Assembly: GCF_001050375.1 (NCBI RefSeq)
Contig: NZ_KQ130491.1
Coordinates: 1-64,000 of the forward strand
DNA: 64,000 nucleotides
Direction of reading: 5' to 3'
Source of the DNA: Catenovulum maritimum
GTDB taxonomy: Bacteria; Pseudomonadota; Gammaproteobacteria; Enterobacterales; Alteromonadaceae
Part shown: piece by piece, positions 9,490 to 18,307 of the stretch
Layout of the letters: each line of letters starts with the position of its first letter
How positions within the stretch are numbered: position 1 is the stretch's first letter
Program-made: the position numbers and the translations under genes
Notes under the pieces: generated by a model
What the model saw: only the letters and a program-made list of their open reading frames with translations
What the model was told of the DNA's origin: nothing
Database searches by the model: none

Positions 9490-11997
9490 ATGAAGTCTTC
9501 TAAAATTTTACCTTTAACGCTTGGCAGCGCTTTATCTTTTACCTGTTTAAATACAATGGCAGCTGAAATTCCATTAACAGGTGTGATTGTTGATTCTCAA
9601 AGTCGCCCAATTCATCAGGCTGTTATCCAAGTAAAAGGTAGCAAGCAGAAGGTTAAAACAGACAGTAATGGTCAATTTAAGATTAGCTTAGATACGTCTA
9701 AAGTGGATGAAATCCATATAACAGCTGACGGCTTCGCTCATGTTAATTTTCATTTAGATGAACAACCAGACTTAACCGCGCCACTTACCATTAAGCTTGC
9801 ATCTTCAGTAATGGAAGTAATTGATGTTAAAGCCAGTATTTTCCACTTATCGCAAATTGAGTCAGCTGCACCAGTGAGCGTTTTATCAAATGAAAAATTA
9901 CTTAATCGTCAAGCGGCAACATTAGGCGAAACTTTAAAAAATGAATTAGGTATTCATAGTAATTTTTATGGTGGCGTGACAGCTTCCCCTATTATTCGAG
10001 GTTTAGATGGACCAAGAGTAATGACAGCACAAAATGGTTTAGACACTGGCGACGTGTCTCGTGTTGGCCCAGATCATTCAATCACAGCCGAAGCGGGTAC
10101 CGCTGAGCAAATTGAAATTTTACGCGGCCCAGCTTCTTTATTATTTGGTAGTGGCGCAATTGGTGGTGTGGTTAATGTAGTCGACAACCGAGTACCTAGT
10201 TTTAAAAACAACAAAACAGAATTATTTTATAGCCACTCAAGTGTTAATCAACAAGACAGTGCGAGCTTAACGCTAGAGCGAGATATCGCAGATTTTGCTT
10301 TCCATTTAGATGGTTTTTGGCGTCAGTCAGATGATTATAAAATTCCTGAAGGCGAACACCATGCCGAAGAAGAGCATGAAGAAGACGGACATGAAGAAGG
10401 CCATGAAGAGGAACACGAAGCGCATGCAGATAGAGTTGAAAACTCGTATTCTGAAGCATCAGGGATAACTTTAGGCGCAAGCTATATATTAGATAACGGC
10501 TATATTGGCTTATCTTACGGCAGGTTAGATCAAGAATATGGTATTCCTGGCCACGAGCATGCATCTCATGAGGAAGAAGAGCATGACGAAGCACACGAAG
10601 ATGAGCATATGGAAGAAGCTCATGTATTCGCTAAAGTTAAACAAAACAGATATCAACTGATTTCAGAATTGAATCTAGCGGATAACTTCATCAATCAAAT
10701 TAATACCCGAATCGGCTACACAGACTACCAGCACGATGAAATTGAAGGGGATGAAATCGGCACTCGTTTTAACTCTAGATCAACAGAAGCCAAAGTTGAA
10801 ATGAGGCATAACACCCTTGCACAATGGCGTGGTGGTTTTACGTTACATTATAAAGATAAAGACTATAAAGCTGCTGGTGAAGAAGCATTTTCCCCCAATA
10901 GCAACGAACAAACACTCGCTTTAGCTTGGTTAGAAGAAAGGCATTTTGATGACTTACTAATCCAATTAGGCGCCCGAGTTGAGCAGGTAAAGATTAGCGC
11001 GGGTAACTTTAGTTATAATGAAATTCACTTCATTGAAGAAGGTGAAGAAGATGATCACCTAGATGCGCATGACGATGAACACCTAGATGAAGAAGCACAC
11101 ACAGAAGAGTTGTTTAGCAATTGGCAACAAAGCTTTAATTTAACTAACGTGTCACTTGGCTTTATTTGGGACTTTGCCCAAGGTTACAACCTAGGTGTAA
11201 ATTTAACTCGTGCTCAAAGAGCACCTTCTGCTGCTGAACTACTGTCTTTTGGTCCGCATTTAGCGAGCAACAGCTATGATATCGGTGCAGCTTATCAAGT
11301 CGATTTTGAATCTGGTCATGTTGACGATGTTAAGCTTAAAGCCGACATAGAAACGTCAAATAACTTAGATTTCTCAATCCGCAAATTTGAGGGTGATACA
11401 GGCTTTATTTTCAACTTATTTTATAATCGAATTAATAACTTTTACTATCAAGCTAATGTGAACCATGAAGCTGAAATTAGCCATGAACCGCATGAGGAAG
11501 AAGGCCACGACGCAGCAGATGAGGCTGAAGAACATGAGTTTCTCCACTTACCTGTTTATCAATATCAAACCGATGATGCGACGCTGAAAGGTATAGAGTT
11601 ACAATATATTTGGCAAATTAACTCGGAATTAAAATACACATTTTTAACTGATTATATCCAAGTTAAATTAGACAATAATGGCTACGCACCTAGAATTCCG
11701 CCACTAAGAATTGGCTCAAACCTAAATTATCAAACGGATAGTTATAGTGTAGAAGCTTCTTGGTCTTATTATGCTAAGCAAGACAAATTGGCAGAGTACG
11801 AAACGGCAACAGATGGCTACCATATGTTAGATTTAAGCTTTAATTATTACTTAAGCCAAAATACCACAGACTTAACTGTATTTGCTAAGGTGCAAAACTT
11901 AACTAATGAATATGCTCAAGTACATAGCTCATTAATAAAACAAGATTCACCTCTAGCAGCCCGTAATTTTACTCTAGGCATTCGAGCTGAGTTTTAA
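9490..11997 (+). CDS. znuD: ZnuD-like TonB-dependent zinc receptor
   Basis: Outer-membrane TonB-dependent receptor, 835 residues. In order: signal peptide ending TMAAE; a carboxypeptidase-regulatory-like domain (LTGVIVDSQSRPI, residues about 25-100); a plug (about 110-235) with RGLDGPRVM and VEILRGPASLLFGSG; then a barrel ending in GIRAEF. Four extracellular-loop stretches are packed with His, Glu and Asp (for example HHAEEEHEEDGHEEGHEEEH), as in zinc receptors of the ZnuD family. The ATG at 9490 is preferred over an in-frame ATG at 9442 because the latter sits inside the Zur box and the former starts a clean signal peptide. Likely role: zinc piracy under Zur control. Confidence 0.88.
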   Translation: MKSSKILPLTLGSALSFTCLNTMAAEIPLTGVIVDSQSRPIHQAVIQVKGSKQKVKTDSNGQFKISLDTSKVDEIHITADGFAHVNFHLDEQPDLTAPLTIKLASSVMEVIDVKASIFHLSQIESAAPVSVLSNEKLLNRQAATLGETLKNELGIHSNFYGGVTASPIIRGLDGPRVMTAQNGLDTGDVSRVGPDHSITAEAGTAEQIEILRGPASLLFGSGAIGGVVNVVDNRVPSFKNNKTELFYSHSSVNQQDSASLTLERDIADFAFHLDGFWRQSDDYKIPEGEHHAEEEHEEDGHEEGHEEEHEAHADRVENSYSEASGITLGASYILDNGYIGLSYGRLDQEYGIPGHEHASHEEEEHDEAHEDEHMEEAHVFAKVKQNRYQLISELNLADNFINQINTRIGYTDYQHDEIEGDEIGTRFNSRSTEAKVEMRHNTLAQWRGGFTLHYKDKDYKAAGEEAFSPNSNEQTLALAWLEERHFDDLLIQLGARVEQVKISAGNFSYNEIHFIEEGEEDDHLDAHDDEHLDEEAHTEELFSNWQQSFNLTNVSLGFIWDFAQGYNLGVNLTRAQRAPSAAELLSFGPHLASNSYDIGAAYQVDFESGHVDDVKLKADIETSNNLDFSIRKFEGDTGFIFNLFYNRINNFYYQANVNHEAEISHEPHEEEGHDAADEAEEHEFLHLPVYQYQTDDATLKGIELQYIWQINSELKYTFLTDYIQVKLDNNGYAPRIPPLRIGSNLNYQTDSYSVEASWSYYAKQDKLAEYETATDGYHMLDLSFNYYLSQNTTDLTVFAKVQNLTNEYAQVHSSLIKQDSPLAARNFTLGIRAEF

Positions 11998-12014
11998 TTA
12001 TAGCTAGGTCAAAC

Positions 12015-12056
12015 GAACACAGATCTGATTGATATAGCTCGATCAGATCTGAGTTC
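12015..12056. terminator. Hairpin after the zinc receptor
   Basis: Arms GAACACAGATCTGAT and ATCAGATCTGAGTTC pair at 14 of 15 positions around a 12-nt loop, 17 bp past the stop. No T-run; it may end or protect both the receptor transcript and the convergent DUF3465 pseudogene transcript. Confidence 0.5.
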
Positions 12057-12108
12057 ATACAGCTAAGCGCACCTGTCGTAAAACTAACGATTAAACTCAC
12101 TAATAAAG

Positions 12109-12768
12109 CTATTGGTAGACTTTACCATTATGCTTTAACCATCCGCCAACATGACGGCCTTTTGGGTCATGATGAGTCCAGTGAACCACACCCCCTTTTT
12201 TATTCCATTCATATTCACCGTAAAATTGGACGAGATCACCTTTGGCTATGGAATTTATTCTAGGCGCAAGGTCAATATTGTGTGCAATTAGAATGGTTTG
12301 TCCTGTTGAGAGTTTTAAAATAAATTTTTGATGGCGAGAGCCTTTATTATCACCTTTAAGTATTCTAATGACAGTGCCGCTCCCTTTTACTTGTACATCG
12401 CTTTGATGGTTTTCATAGAGCTAAATCAATATAAATTGCGAGTATCAGAGTCATCACAGACAGTTCAATTCAAGGCGTGTCATTGCAGGAATGTAGGCAC
12501 CTTTCAAAATGATACAACACAGAAGTGAGCTGTCTGTGAGGCTCCTGAAAGGCTGGGCTAAAAGCCATTTATTCTGCGTTAATTTGGCTTGGCATAGAAC
12601 CACTATGCCTGCGCCAACTTGCCTTGCCTAAATGGCTTTTATCTCCAGCTGATTATCGCTATTTATATTGATTTAGCTCTAAGCTAATTTTACAGACTCT
12701 GCTTGAACTGGAACAATTGATTGCAATAAAACCAATACAACAAATATCGATTTTAATATCTGATTCAA
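12109..12768 (-). pseudogene. DUF3465-family secreted protein, interrupted by a MITE
   Basis: The 5-prime part is 12768-12680 (TTG start, preceded by GAGGTGAGG) and the 3-prime part is 12415-12109. Deleting the 262-bp insert plus one TA joins them into an uninterrupted 131-codon frame: signal peptide (KSIFVVLVLLQSIVPVQA), then a domain with SRHQKFILKL, TILIAHNIDLAPRI, VQFYGEYEWNKKGGVVHWTHH and GRHVGGWLKHNGKVYQ, which I recognise as DUF3465. The function of the family is unknown to me. As it stands the frame is broken at codon 30: reading into the element meets a TAG almost at once. The intact flanks suggest a recent event. Confidence 0.88.
12418..12679. mobile_element. 262-bp MITE with 31-bp terminal inverted repeats
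   Basis: Terminal inverted repeats at 12418-12448 and 12649-12679 match at 28 of 31 positions and begin GAGCTAAATCAATATAAAT. The element is flanked by TA on each side (12416-12417, 12680-12681), the target duplication typical of IS630/Tc1-mariner transposition. It encodes nothing plausible; a 66-codon frame inside is not protein-like. Internally it folds strongly: TCACAGACAG (12454-12463) with CTGTCTGTGA (12530-12539); TAAAAGCCATTTA (12559-12571) with TAAATGGCTTTTA (12629-12641); and GGCATAG with CTATGCC around the loop AACCA (12591-12609). Confidence 0.9.
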
Positions 12769-12828
12769 TATCAAATCACCTCACCTCTATTTTTATCATG
12801 ATGGCTACACAGACGCTATTTGTTGGTT

Positions 12829-15132
12829 TTATTCTGATTTAAACCATTTAGTTAGCAAGCTTTCTAATTGAGAAATATCTATTGGTTTCATTAAGTAGTC
12901 ATCAAAATCAAACTCATCAGAACTGGAAATTTCATCGCTAGAGCTAAATTTGATTAAAATAGGTGGCTGTTTGCCTTGCTCAACGTAGTGTTGGGTGATT
13001 TTGAATGCGGCTTCTATACCGCCCATTTCAGGCATATGAATATCTAAAAAAATCATGTGGTAATGCTTTTTATCAATTAACTCTAGTGCTACTTGCCCAT
13101 TTTTAGCGGTATCCACAGTCAGCTGAAATCGGCCAAATACAGCTGTCGCGACCTCTCTATTGATATCTATATCATCACAAACCAAAATATTAGCATTAGA
13201 TAAAAGCGTTTGTTGGATTCGAGTGTCTAGATCTGGGTTCGCCGCACTTTCTGCAGCTATCGTTTTGACTTGTAAGGTGTAGTTAAATTTAGTTCCAACA
13301 TTTAGCTCGCTTTCTACCCAAACTTCTCCGGCCATTAACCCAATCAATTGTTTATTGATTGCTAGGCCTAAACCCGTACCCATTAGTTTCTTATTTTTAT
13401 CTGTGTTTTCTTGGGCGTATGGCTGGAATAGCTTATCCATAAACTCTTGATTCATCCCTAGGCCTGTATCTTGTACGCAAATCGCTAATGTGGCTGTTTC
13501 GCTCGATACATAGAGCTGTTGTACCGTTATAAGCACTTGCCCTTGCTCAGTAAATTTGACTGAGTTTCCTACAAAGTTATATAAAATTTGGCTAAATCTT
13601 GTTCCGTCGATTAAGTATTCTTCATCCACATTCGAATCAATATTAACCGCTATTTTTACCTGTTTATCTCTGACTAATTCAGTAAAAACATTGGCAACAC
13701 TATTAACTAACTGACGAATATTTGTTTTTGAAGGCCTTAATTCCATACAGCCTTGCTTACTTTTAGAGTAATCTAAAATGTCATTCACTATGGTTAATAA
13801 ATTTTGGCTATTAAGTTGAATGCTCTGTATCCATTTTTGTTGTTCCGGATTCAACCCAGAAGAATAGAGCATGTTTGAAATGCCTATTATACCTGTCATA
13901 GGTGAGCGAATTTCATGACTCATATTGGCTAAAAATTCACTCTTTTTCTTGTTTTCTTCATCCGCTTTGTCGGTAAGTGCTTTGAGTGTTTTGGTTTTTT
14001 CAGCGACTTTTTGTTCTAAGGTTTGGTTATAGCTAATTAACGAGCTAGATAAAGCATTGACTGAATCGGCTAAATCATTCAACTCAGCATAACTGTCCGT
14101 GTTTAACTTTAAAGCGTAATCACCGTCAGAGATCATTTTTGTTTTTGCGGTAAATTGTTTGATTGGTTCACTTATGTGTTTAACCGCTAAATAAGCAAAC
14201 ACGAGTGCGAATAATAAAATAACAATAATGCACAGGATAAAATAAAATTTAATTGCTTTTAATTCGGCTAAGGCTTCTTCTTTGTGTTGGGAAATGAGTA
14301 AAAACCAAGGCGTTGATTCAATACTTTGAGTGACAAAAAACAGTGCCTGACGCTTATCATTTATGCTCATTTGTAGCTCAGAGTTCGACTGATTCGAGAT
14401 ATCTTCGGGTACAATAGGGATGTTATCTTTTTGCTTAAATGAGAAATCGTTTTGGTTTAAAGCATGAAATAAAGTTTTTTCAGAGTGCTTATGTTTTATT
14501 GACTCAACTAAGTAAATCTTACCCGTTTCTCCCAAAAAATCAGAGTGATTCAAGGTTTGATACAAGGCTGAAAATTGAGTGTGAACCGTTAAGTAGCCGA
14601 GTTTTTCTCCATTTAAAAACAAAGGCGCGGTAAATAAATGCATGAACTCATTGTCTGCTATTAGATAGTTATCGACAGCGACATCTTTCACCTTTGTTAG
14701 TAAGGCGTAACTTTGTTTAAATTGGCTTAAAGGCTTGGCATCTGCTTTGGTTGAAATAATGATATTGCCGTCGCTATCATGAATATCAATTTGGTTGAAA
14801 TCGGGAATAGATGCTTTTGCATCTGATAGGATTCGCAGCATCCCTTGTTTTATTTCTTGTTGCTTCTCTTCTGCTTGCTCTGGATTGCTCACCTGCTGAC
14901 GGAGAAGCTTCCTCAGTTGAGTTCGGCTCGATGTTAACAAGATGCGTTCTTTGTTTTGTTTTATCAACAATTCTACCTGCTGTTTCAAGCCAATGCTTAA
15001 GCTGATAAGCCTTTCTTCGGTATGTTTATTTATATTTTTATAAGTAAAATAATACACAGTGCTAGAGAAAGTAACTAAGCAGAAAGTGCAAAATATTGCT
15101 AACGATATAAATAAGGTCTTTGGAAGAGTCAT
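12829..15132 (-). CDS. Hybrid sensor histidine kinase with Cache-like periplasmic domain
   Basis: A 767-residue inner-membrane kinase. Order: TM helix (8-29), periplasmic double-Cache-like sensor (about 35-285), TM helix (about 295-318), HAMP (about 320-370), coiled coil, HisKA with FLANMSHEIRSPMTGIIG (His near 405), HATPase with NSVKFTEQGQ, DTGLGMNQ and GTGLGLAI, and a C-terminal receiver (ILVCDDIDINREV, MIFLDIHMPEMGG, DDYLMKPID). No HPt domain is present and no response regulator is adjacent, so phosphate probably passes to an HPt protein elsewhere. Ligand unknown; Cache domains usually bind small extracellular metabolites. Confidence 0.9.
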   Translation of the reverse strand: MTLPKTLFISLAIFCTFCLVTFSSTVYYFTYKNINKHTEERLISLSIGLKQQVELLIKQNKERILLTSSRTQLRKLLRQQVSNPEQAEEKQQEIKQGMLRILSDAKASIPDFNQIDIHDSDGNIIISTKADAKPLSQFKQSYALLTKVKDVAVDNYLIADNEFMHLFTAPLFLNGEKLGYLTVHTQFSALYQTLNHSDFLGETGKIYLVESIKHKHSEKTLFHALNQNDFSFKQKDNIPIVPEDISNQSNSELQMSINDKRQALFFVTQSIESTPWFLLISQHKEEALAELKAIKFYFILCIIVILLFALVFAYLAVKHISEPIKQFTAKTKMISDGDYALKLNTDSYAELNDLADSVNALSSSLISYNQTLEQKVAEKTKTLKALTDKADEENKKKSEFLANMSHEIRSPMTGIIGISNMLYSSGLNPEQQKWIQSIQLNSQNLLTIVNDILDYSKSKQGCMELRPSKTNIRQLVNSVANVFTELVRDKQVKIAVNIDSNVDEEYLIDGTRFSQILYNFVGNSVKFTEQGQVLITVQQLYVSSETATLAICVQDTGLGMNQEFMDKLFQPYAQENTDKNKKLMGTGLGLAINKQLIGLMAGEVWVESELNVGTKFNYTLQVKTIAAESAANPDLDTRIQQTLLSNANILVCDDIDINREVATAVFGRFQLTVDTAKNGQVALELIDKKHYHMIFLDIHMPEMGGIEAAFKITQHYVEQGKQPPILIKFSSSDEISSSDEFDFDDYLMKPIDISQLESLLTKWFKSE

Positions 15133-15404
15133 TGCAAACCAAGGGTTAATCCATCAGCCTTAAGTATAGCGGATGACAACATATATGCTAGCTTGATTTT
15201 TGTTTTTAAGTATCTGTTTTTAAATGATTATTTAAAATTTAATTAGATAGGTAACTCGATTTATCAGCGTTGAAATAATCTAAAAATATATCTGAATGGT
15301 CACTTATTTTATTTTTAACTTTAGTGTTAATGGTTTCGGCAACTCAAAAGCTGCCGATAAAATTACTAGTCGCTATTGGCCTGTGTGTGGCTAGTAGCGC
15401 TAAG

Positions 15405-16187
15405 TTATTCTAATTCATAAACTACGAATATTTGCGCTGTAGCAACCATAGTCCCTGGTTCAAACGATGAGCCAGCACCTCTTACTGATATTCCAGAAAC
15501 ACGACTTAAAGCGTTAGCAATACTATAGTCACTTGTAGTACCTATATCCTCGGCCAGTATGCTTGCATGGCTACCGGAAATGCTTCTAGAAACATTTAGA
15601 TATTGCTTTTCAAGGCGCCTTAAATTGAACTCTGAAATAGAATAGACATCACCTAATGTCTTACCTTGGCTTTTCGCCAGCATAGTCGCTCTTTTTCTGG
15701 CATCTTCCATGGCAGCATTAAGCGCTTTATCGGTCAGCGCATCTGAATCGCTCACATCTAAAGACGAGGATATATCTTCCGAGATTTTGAGCGCAATCAG
15801 TGATGATAAAACCTCACTGTATAGATCAATATTCGTCAATTTAATCTTAATATTTCTTGAAACAGACGTGCCAATATAAATGCTTTTACCTTGCTCCCAT
15901 CTGGTTTTTCTCTGCACTCTCAAGCTATCAGATGTAATATTTTTCAAATCTATGCCGAGCTCAATGCTTTTTGATAACAGCGCTTTAGAGTTTTTGTCTA
16001 TTGCTTCTTTTGCTAAATCCACATCTTTATCTATTTCTTCAAGGTGAATCGAAAACAAAACAATATCTGGTGAAACATCAATACTTGCACTTCCCTCAAC
16101 ATAAACATGGGGTTCGTCTGGTAATGAAGACGCCATTGTTGCCAAAGGTAAGAAAGAGAGGATTAAGATTAGAACGGATTTCATCAA
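15405..16187 (-). CDS. SIMPL-domain (DUF541) periplasmic protein
   Basis: A 260-residue exported protein with signal peptide (MMKSVLILILSFLPLATMAS) and a SIMPL/DUF541 domain: VYVEGSASIDVSPDIVLFSIHLEE near the start, ALNAAMEDARKRATMLAKSQGKTLG in the middle, then a C-terminal half matching the second lobe. Family members include E. coli YggE, linked to oxidative-stress tolerance; the biochemical function is not settled. The gene begins about 20 bp after an attC-like recombination end (16206-16300), so it may have arrived as an integron cassette. The second Met could equally be the start. Confidence 0.8.
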   Translation of the reverse strand: MMKSVLILILSFLPLATMASSLPDEPHVYVEGSASIDVSPDIVLFSIHLEEIDKDVDLAKEAIDKNSKALLSKSIELGIDLKNITSDSLRVQRKTRWEQGKSIYIGTSVSRNIKIKLTNIDLYSEVLSSLIALKISEDISSSLDVSDSDALTDKALNAAMEDARKRATMLAKSQGKTLGDVYSISEFNLRRLEKQYLNVSRSISGSHASILAEDIGTTSDYSIANALSRVSGISVRGAGSSFEPGTMVATAQIFVVYELE

Positions 16188-16205
16188 ATGTACTCCATGT
16201 AATAG

Positions 16206-16300
16206 CTAACGCCTCTATATAGAGGCAGATGTGTAAGTTAGTTAAAATAGGCGACTCAGGAGTAAAAGCCAACCGTTATTTGTCTGCGGTGTGATTTATT
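16206..16300 (-). repeat. attC-like site upstream of the SIMPL gene
   Basis: The plus strand resembles the attC at 21246-21345 over about 55 bp: AAGTTrGyTAAAATArG, then GAG, AAGCCAACsGTTA, GTC and CTGCGG in the same order and spacing. The end facing the SIMPL gene reads, on the minus strand, GAGGCGTTAGC, like an integron R-prime core. It contains a perfect 16-bp palindrome, GCCTCTATATAGAGGC (16211-16226). The opposite core is degenerate and runs into another hairpin. Confidence 0.5.
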
Positions 16301-16425
16301 GTATTTAACAAACCAAAGTAGGCATTATTAAACACCGCCTTATGTTGCGCTATAACCTATGGCTGCGTTTAATAATGCCATATAGGATTTTGCTCTGTAC
16401 CTACCGTGTAAACACATAAATCACA
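16290..16425. repeat. Long nested inverted repeat
   Basis: Two nested perfect arm pairs: TGTGATTTAT (16290-16299) with ATAAATCACA (16416-16425), and GGCATTATTAAAC (16321-16333) with GTTTAATAATGCC (16367-16379). It starts where the R-double-prime core of the neighbouring attC-like site should lie. It could be a small inserted element or a cassette-end structure; no target duplication is evident. Confidence 0.55.
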
Positions 16426-16456
16426 GGCTGAACGCAAGATAAACTCGGTGTAGTAG

Positions 16457-16471
16457 GGCAGCTTAGCTGCC
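16457..16471. terminator. Hairpin after the cupin gene
   Basis: GGCAGC-tta-GCTGCC, 2 bp beyond the cupin stop. Strong stem without a T-run. Confidence 0.45.
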
Positions 16472-16473
16472 AA

Positions 16474-17118
16474 CTATAAATGCCCGACTTTAACCCAAAT
16501 TAGGGTGTCTACTTCAACATACGGGTTGTGCTGACTTCCATGCGGGTTTCTAATCCAAGTGCCGGCTGGGTAGCGGCCAAATTCATCAATAAACTCGCCT
16601 GATATCACGTAAATTTCTTCACCGCCCCAATGTTGGTGTGGTTTAAATTTTGCGCCAGCAGGCCAAAACACTAAAGCGGTCGATTCTGTTTTATGGCTAT
16701 GTAGTGGCATTACTTGAAGTAAATCATATCCCGCTTGCCAAGGTTCTTGTTGCGTATCTAGCAGTAAATGCTGGTTATCGTCGGCTTGAAACTGGTGTAA
16801 TTTTACTAATATGGTACATCCATTTTTGCTAAAGGGAGCGTGTTTAAATCCTTCTGGATTTCGGAAATATTGGCCTTGGTGATAATCCCCAGTGTGATCA
16901 GAAAATGTACCTTCTAACACCAGTATTTCCTCACCTAGCGGGTGGTCGTGTTCGGAAAAGCTCGCACCTGCGTCGTATTTTACTATGCTGGTTGCATGTC
17001 CTCTTTCTTTGTCTTCTCTCGCTAGCGGTTTGCGCCATACGCCAGCCTTGGGACTCGGTTGCCAATTTTGTTGCTTGGTATCTATGACGACTCTTTCGTT
17101 AAAATTCATATTTAGCAT
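16474..17118 (-). CDS. ChrR-like double-cupin protein
   Basis: A 214-residue cytoplasmic protein made of two ChrR-type cupin domains, with metal-binding style motifs HDHPLGEE (near 57) and HQHWGGEE (near 160). ChrR proteins are zinc anti-sigma factors in which a C-terminal cupin senses singlet oxygen or organic peroxides; here the N-terminal zinc anti-sigma domain is absent and no ECF sigma gene is nearby, so a stand-alone sensor or enzyme role is more likely. It starts 14 bp after the flavin-binding gene, at the end of the operon. The ATG at 17109 is an alternative start. Confidence 0.8.
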   Translation of the reverse strand: MLNMNFNERVVIDTKQQNWQPSPKAGVWRKPLAREDKERGHATSIVKYDAGASFSEHDHPLGEEILVLEGTFSDHTGDYHQGQYFRNPEGFKHAPFSKNGCTILVKLHQFQADDNQHLLLDTQQEPWQAGYDLLQVMPLHSHKTESTALVFWPAGAKFKPHQHWGGEEIYVISGEFIDEFGRYPAGTWIRNPHGSQHNPYVEVDTLIWVKVGHL

Positions 17119-17131
17119 TTTTGGGTCACTT

Positions 17132-18271
17132 TCATTTTTTTGTCGTTTTCACCTTTAAACTTGCAGCATAGTTAAATCCTGCAATAAAATTGGTATGCAA
17201 CGAAGCTGGATTAATTTGTACGTTTGAGCTGTCGCTTAAGTTTACTGCGAGTTCTGCTTTTGATGCTGAATCTTCATTGTTACTTGAAATACCAGTTGTT
17301 TCCATTCTAAAAGGTAAAGCTTGTTTTAACCAATAAGCATTTGTCATTTTAAAACGCCACAGCCTGTGGGCGTCACTAAATTCGTCTAAATTTTTAGCTT
17401 GCCAATCAATGCGTGCTTCACCTGTCATGGTTAAAATGTCCCCAGTTGAAAAGTCAAAAAAGAGTAAACCTGCTTTGCCGGTTTCTTCTATATTACCTAG
17501 GGTATTAAAGAAATTGTTACCTGCGTAATCCGGTATGATTAACTCCTTGTTTTGATCAAGCTTAACAAAACCGGGTTTACCGCCTCTGTGCGAAACATCA
17601 GCACCATGAGATGCAGGTGTTAGTGATTGATTTGAGCTTGAATCGTTTTGTGCGCTTTGTTGATAATAACTTGCAACAAAGAAGGTATCTGATTTTTGAA
17701 TCAAGCGAACTGCTTTTTCATCTAAGCGGGTTAGCTTTTTTTGATTCGTTTCCGCTTTAGCATCTAATGGACTAGGCTGAATAAGCTTGCGGGTATTTAT
17801 ATATTTGGGGCAATTTCCAAAGCTCTGTAATACTTTAAGTTCAACTTGGGTATTCGTTGTATTGTTAACTTGGACAGAGAGTCTATTACGGCGCTTATTC
17901 GATAAATCTAAGCCGAGTAAGCCTAGCTTATCATTGGCCGAAATTTTATGCTGAGTGGCATTAATCGAGCTAAAGTCTGGCTCATTTAGCCTTAATTTTT
18001 TGTCTGTGATGATTGAAATAAGTGGCTGTTTTTTATAAATAATACCCGCCCAAGGGTTTTGGTTATCATCAAGATAACCGACAAAAAGATAAGGTAAATT
18101 GCTAAAAAACTCACTATGCTGTTGGGGCATATAGTCACGTATATACTTTTGTCCTATTTCTGCCATTTGTGACTGTTTGCCAACAGACTGTTGCAGCTTT
18201 TGTTCTCCAATATGAAAAGTCGAGTGCATCGAATTTTGATTCTCTGCTTGCTGGGTTTTTAGAAGCGCCAT
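17132..18271 (-). CDS. Pyridoxamine-5-phosphate-oxidase-like flavin-binding protein
   Basis: A 379-residue soluble protein of the PNPOx-like split-barrel superfamily. The N-terminal pattern (FHIGEQKLQQSVG, IRDYMPQQHSEFFSNLPYLFVGYLDDNQNPWAGII) and the second half (FFVASYYQQ, HRGGKPGFVKLD, IPDYAGNNFFNTLGNIEETGKAGLLFFDF) recall the FMN-binding family often fused to a ferredoxin-reductase unit; that reductase part is absent here. Middle gene of an operon GST, flavin protein, cupin, which suggests a shared role in electrophile or peroxide detoxification. Substrate unknown. Confidence 0.78.
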   Translation of the reverse strand: MALLKTQQAENQNSMHSTFHIGEQKLQQSVGKQSQMAEIGQKYIRDYMPQQHSEFFSNLPYLFVGYLDDNQNPWAGIIYKKQPLISIITDKKLRLNEPDFSSINATQHKISANDKLGLLGLDLSNKRRNRLSVQVNNTTNTQVELKVLQSFGNCPKYINTRKLIQPSPLDAKAETNQKKLTRLDEKAVRLIQKSDTFFVASYYQQSAQNDSSSNQSLTPASHGADVSHRGGKPGFVKLDQNKELIIPDYAGNNFFNTLGNIEETGKAGLLFFDFSTGDILTMTGEARIDWQAKNLDEFSDAHRLWRFKMTNAYWLKQALPFRMETTGISSNNEDSASKAELAVNLSDSSNVQINPASLHTNFIAGFNYAASLKVKTTKK

Positions 18272-18307
18272 TTGTAATACACTCGCTATTCTGGCTAATC
18301 TTTGAGG

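Noticed and set aside
12328-12528. Plus-strand open frame of 66 codons
   Set aside because: It runs from the DUF3465 3-prime part into the MITE, reads no recognisable protein and lies antisense to the pseudogene.
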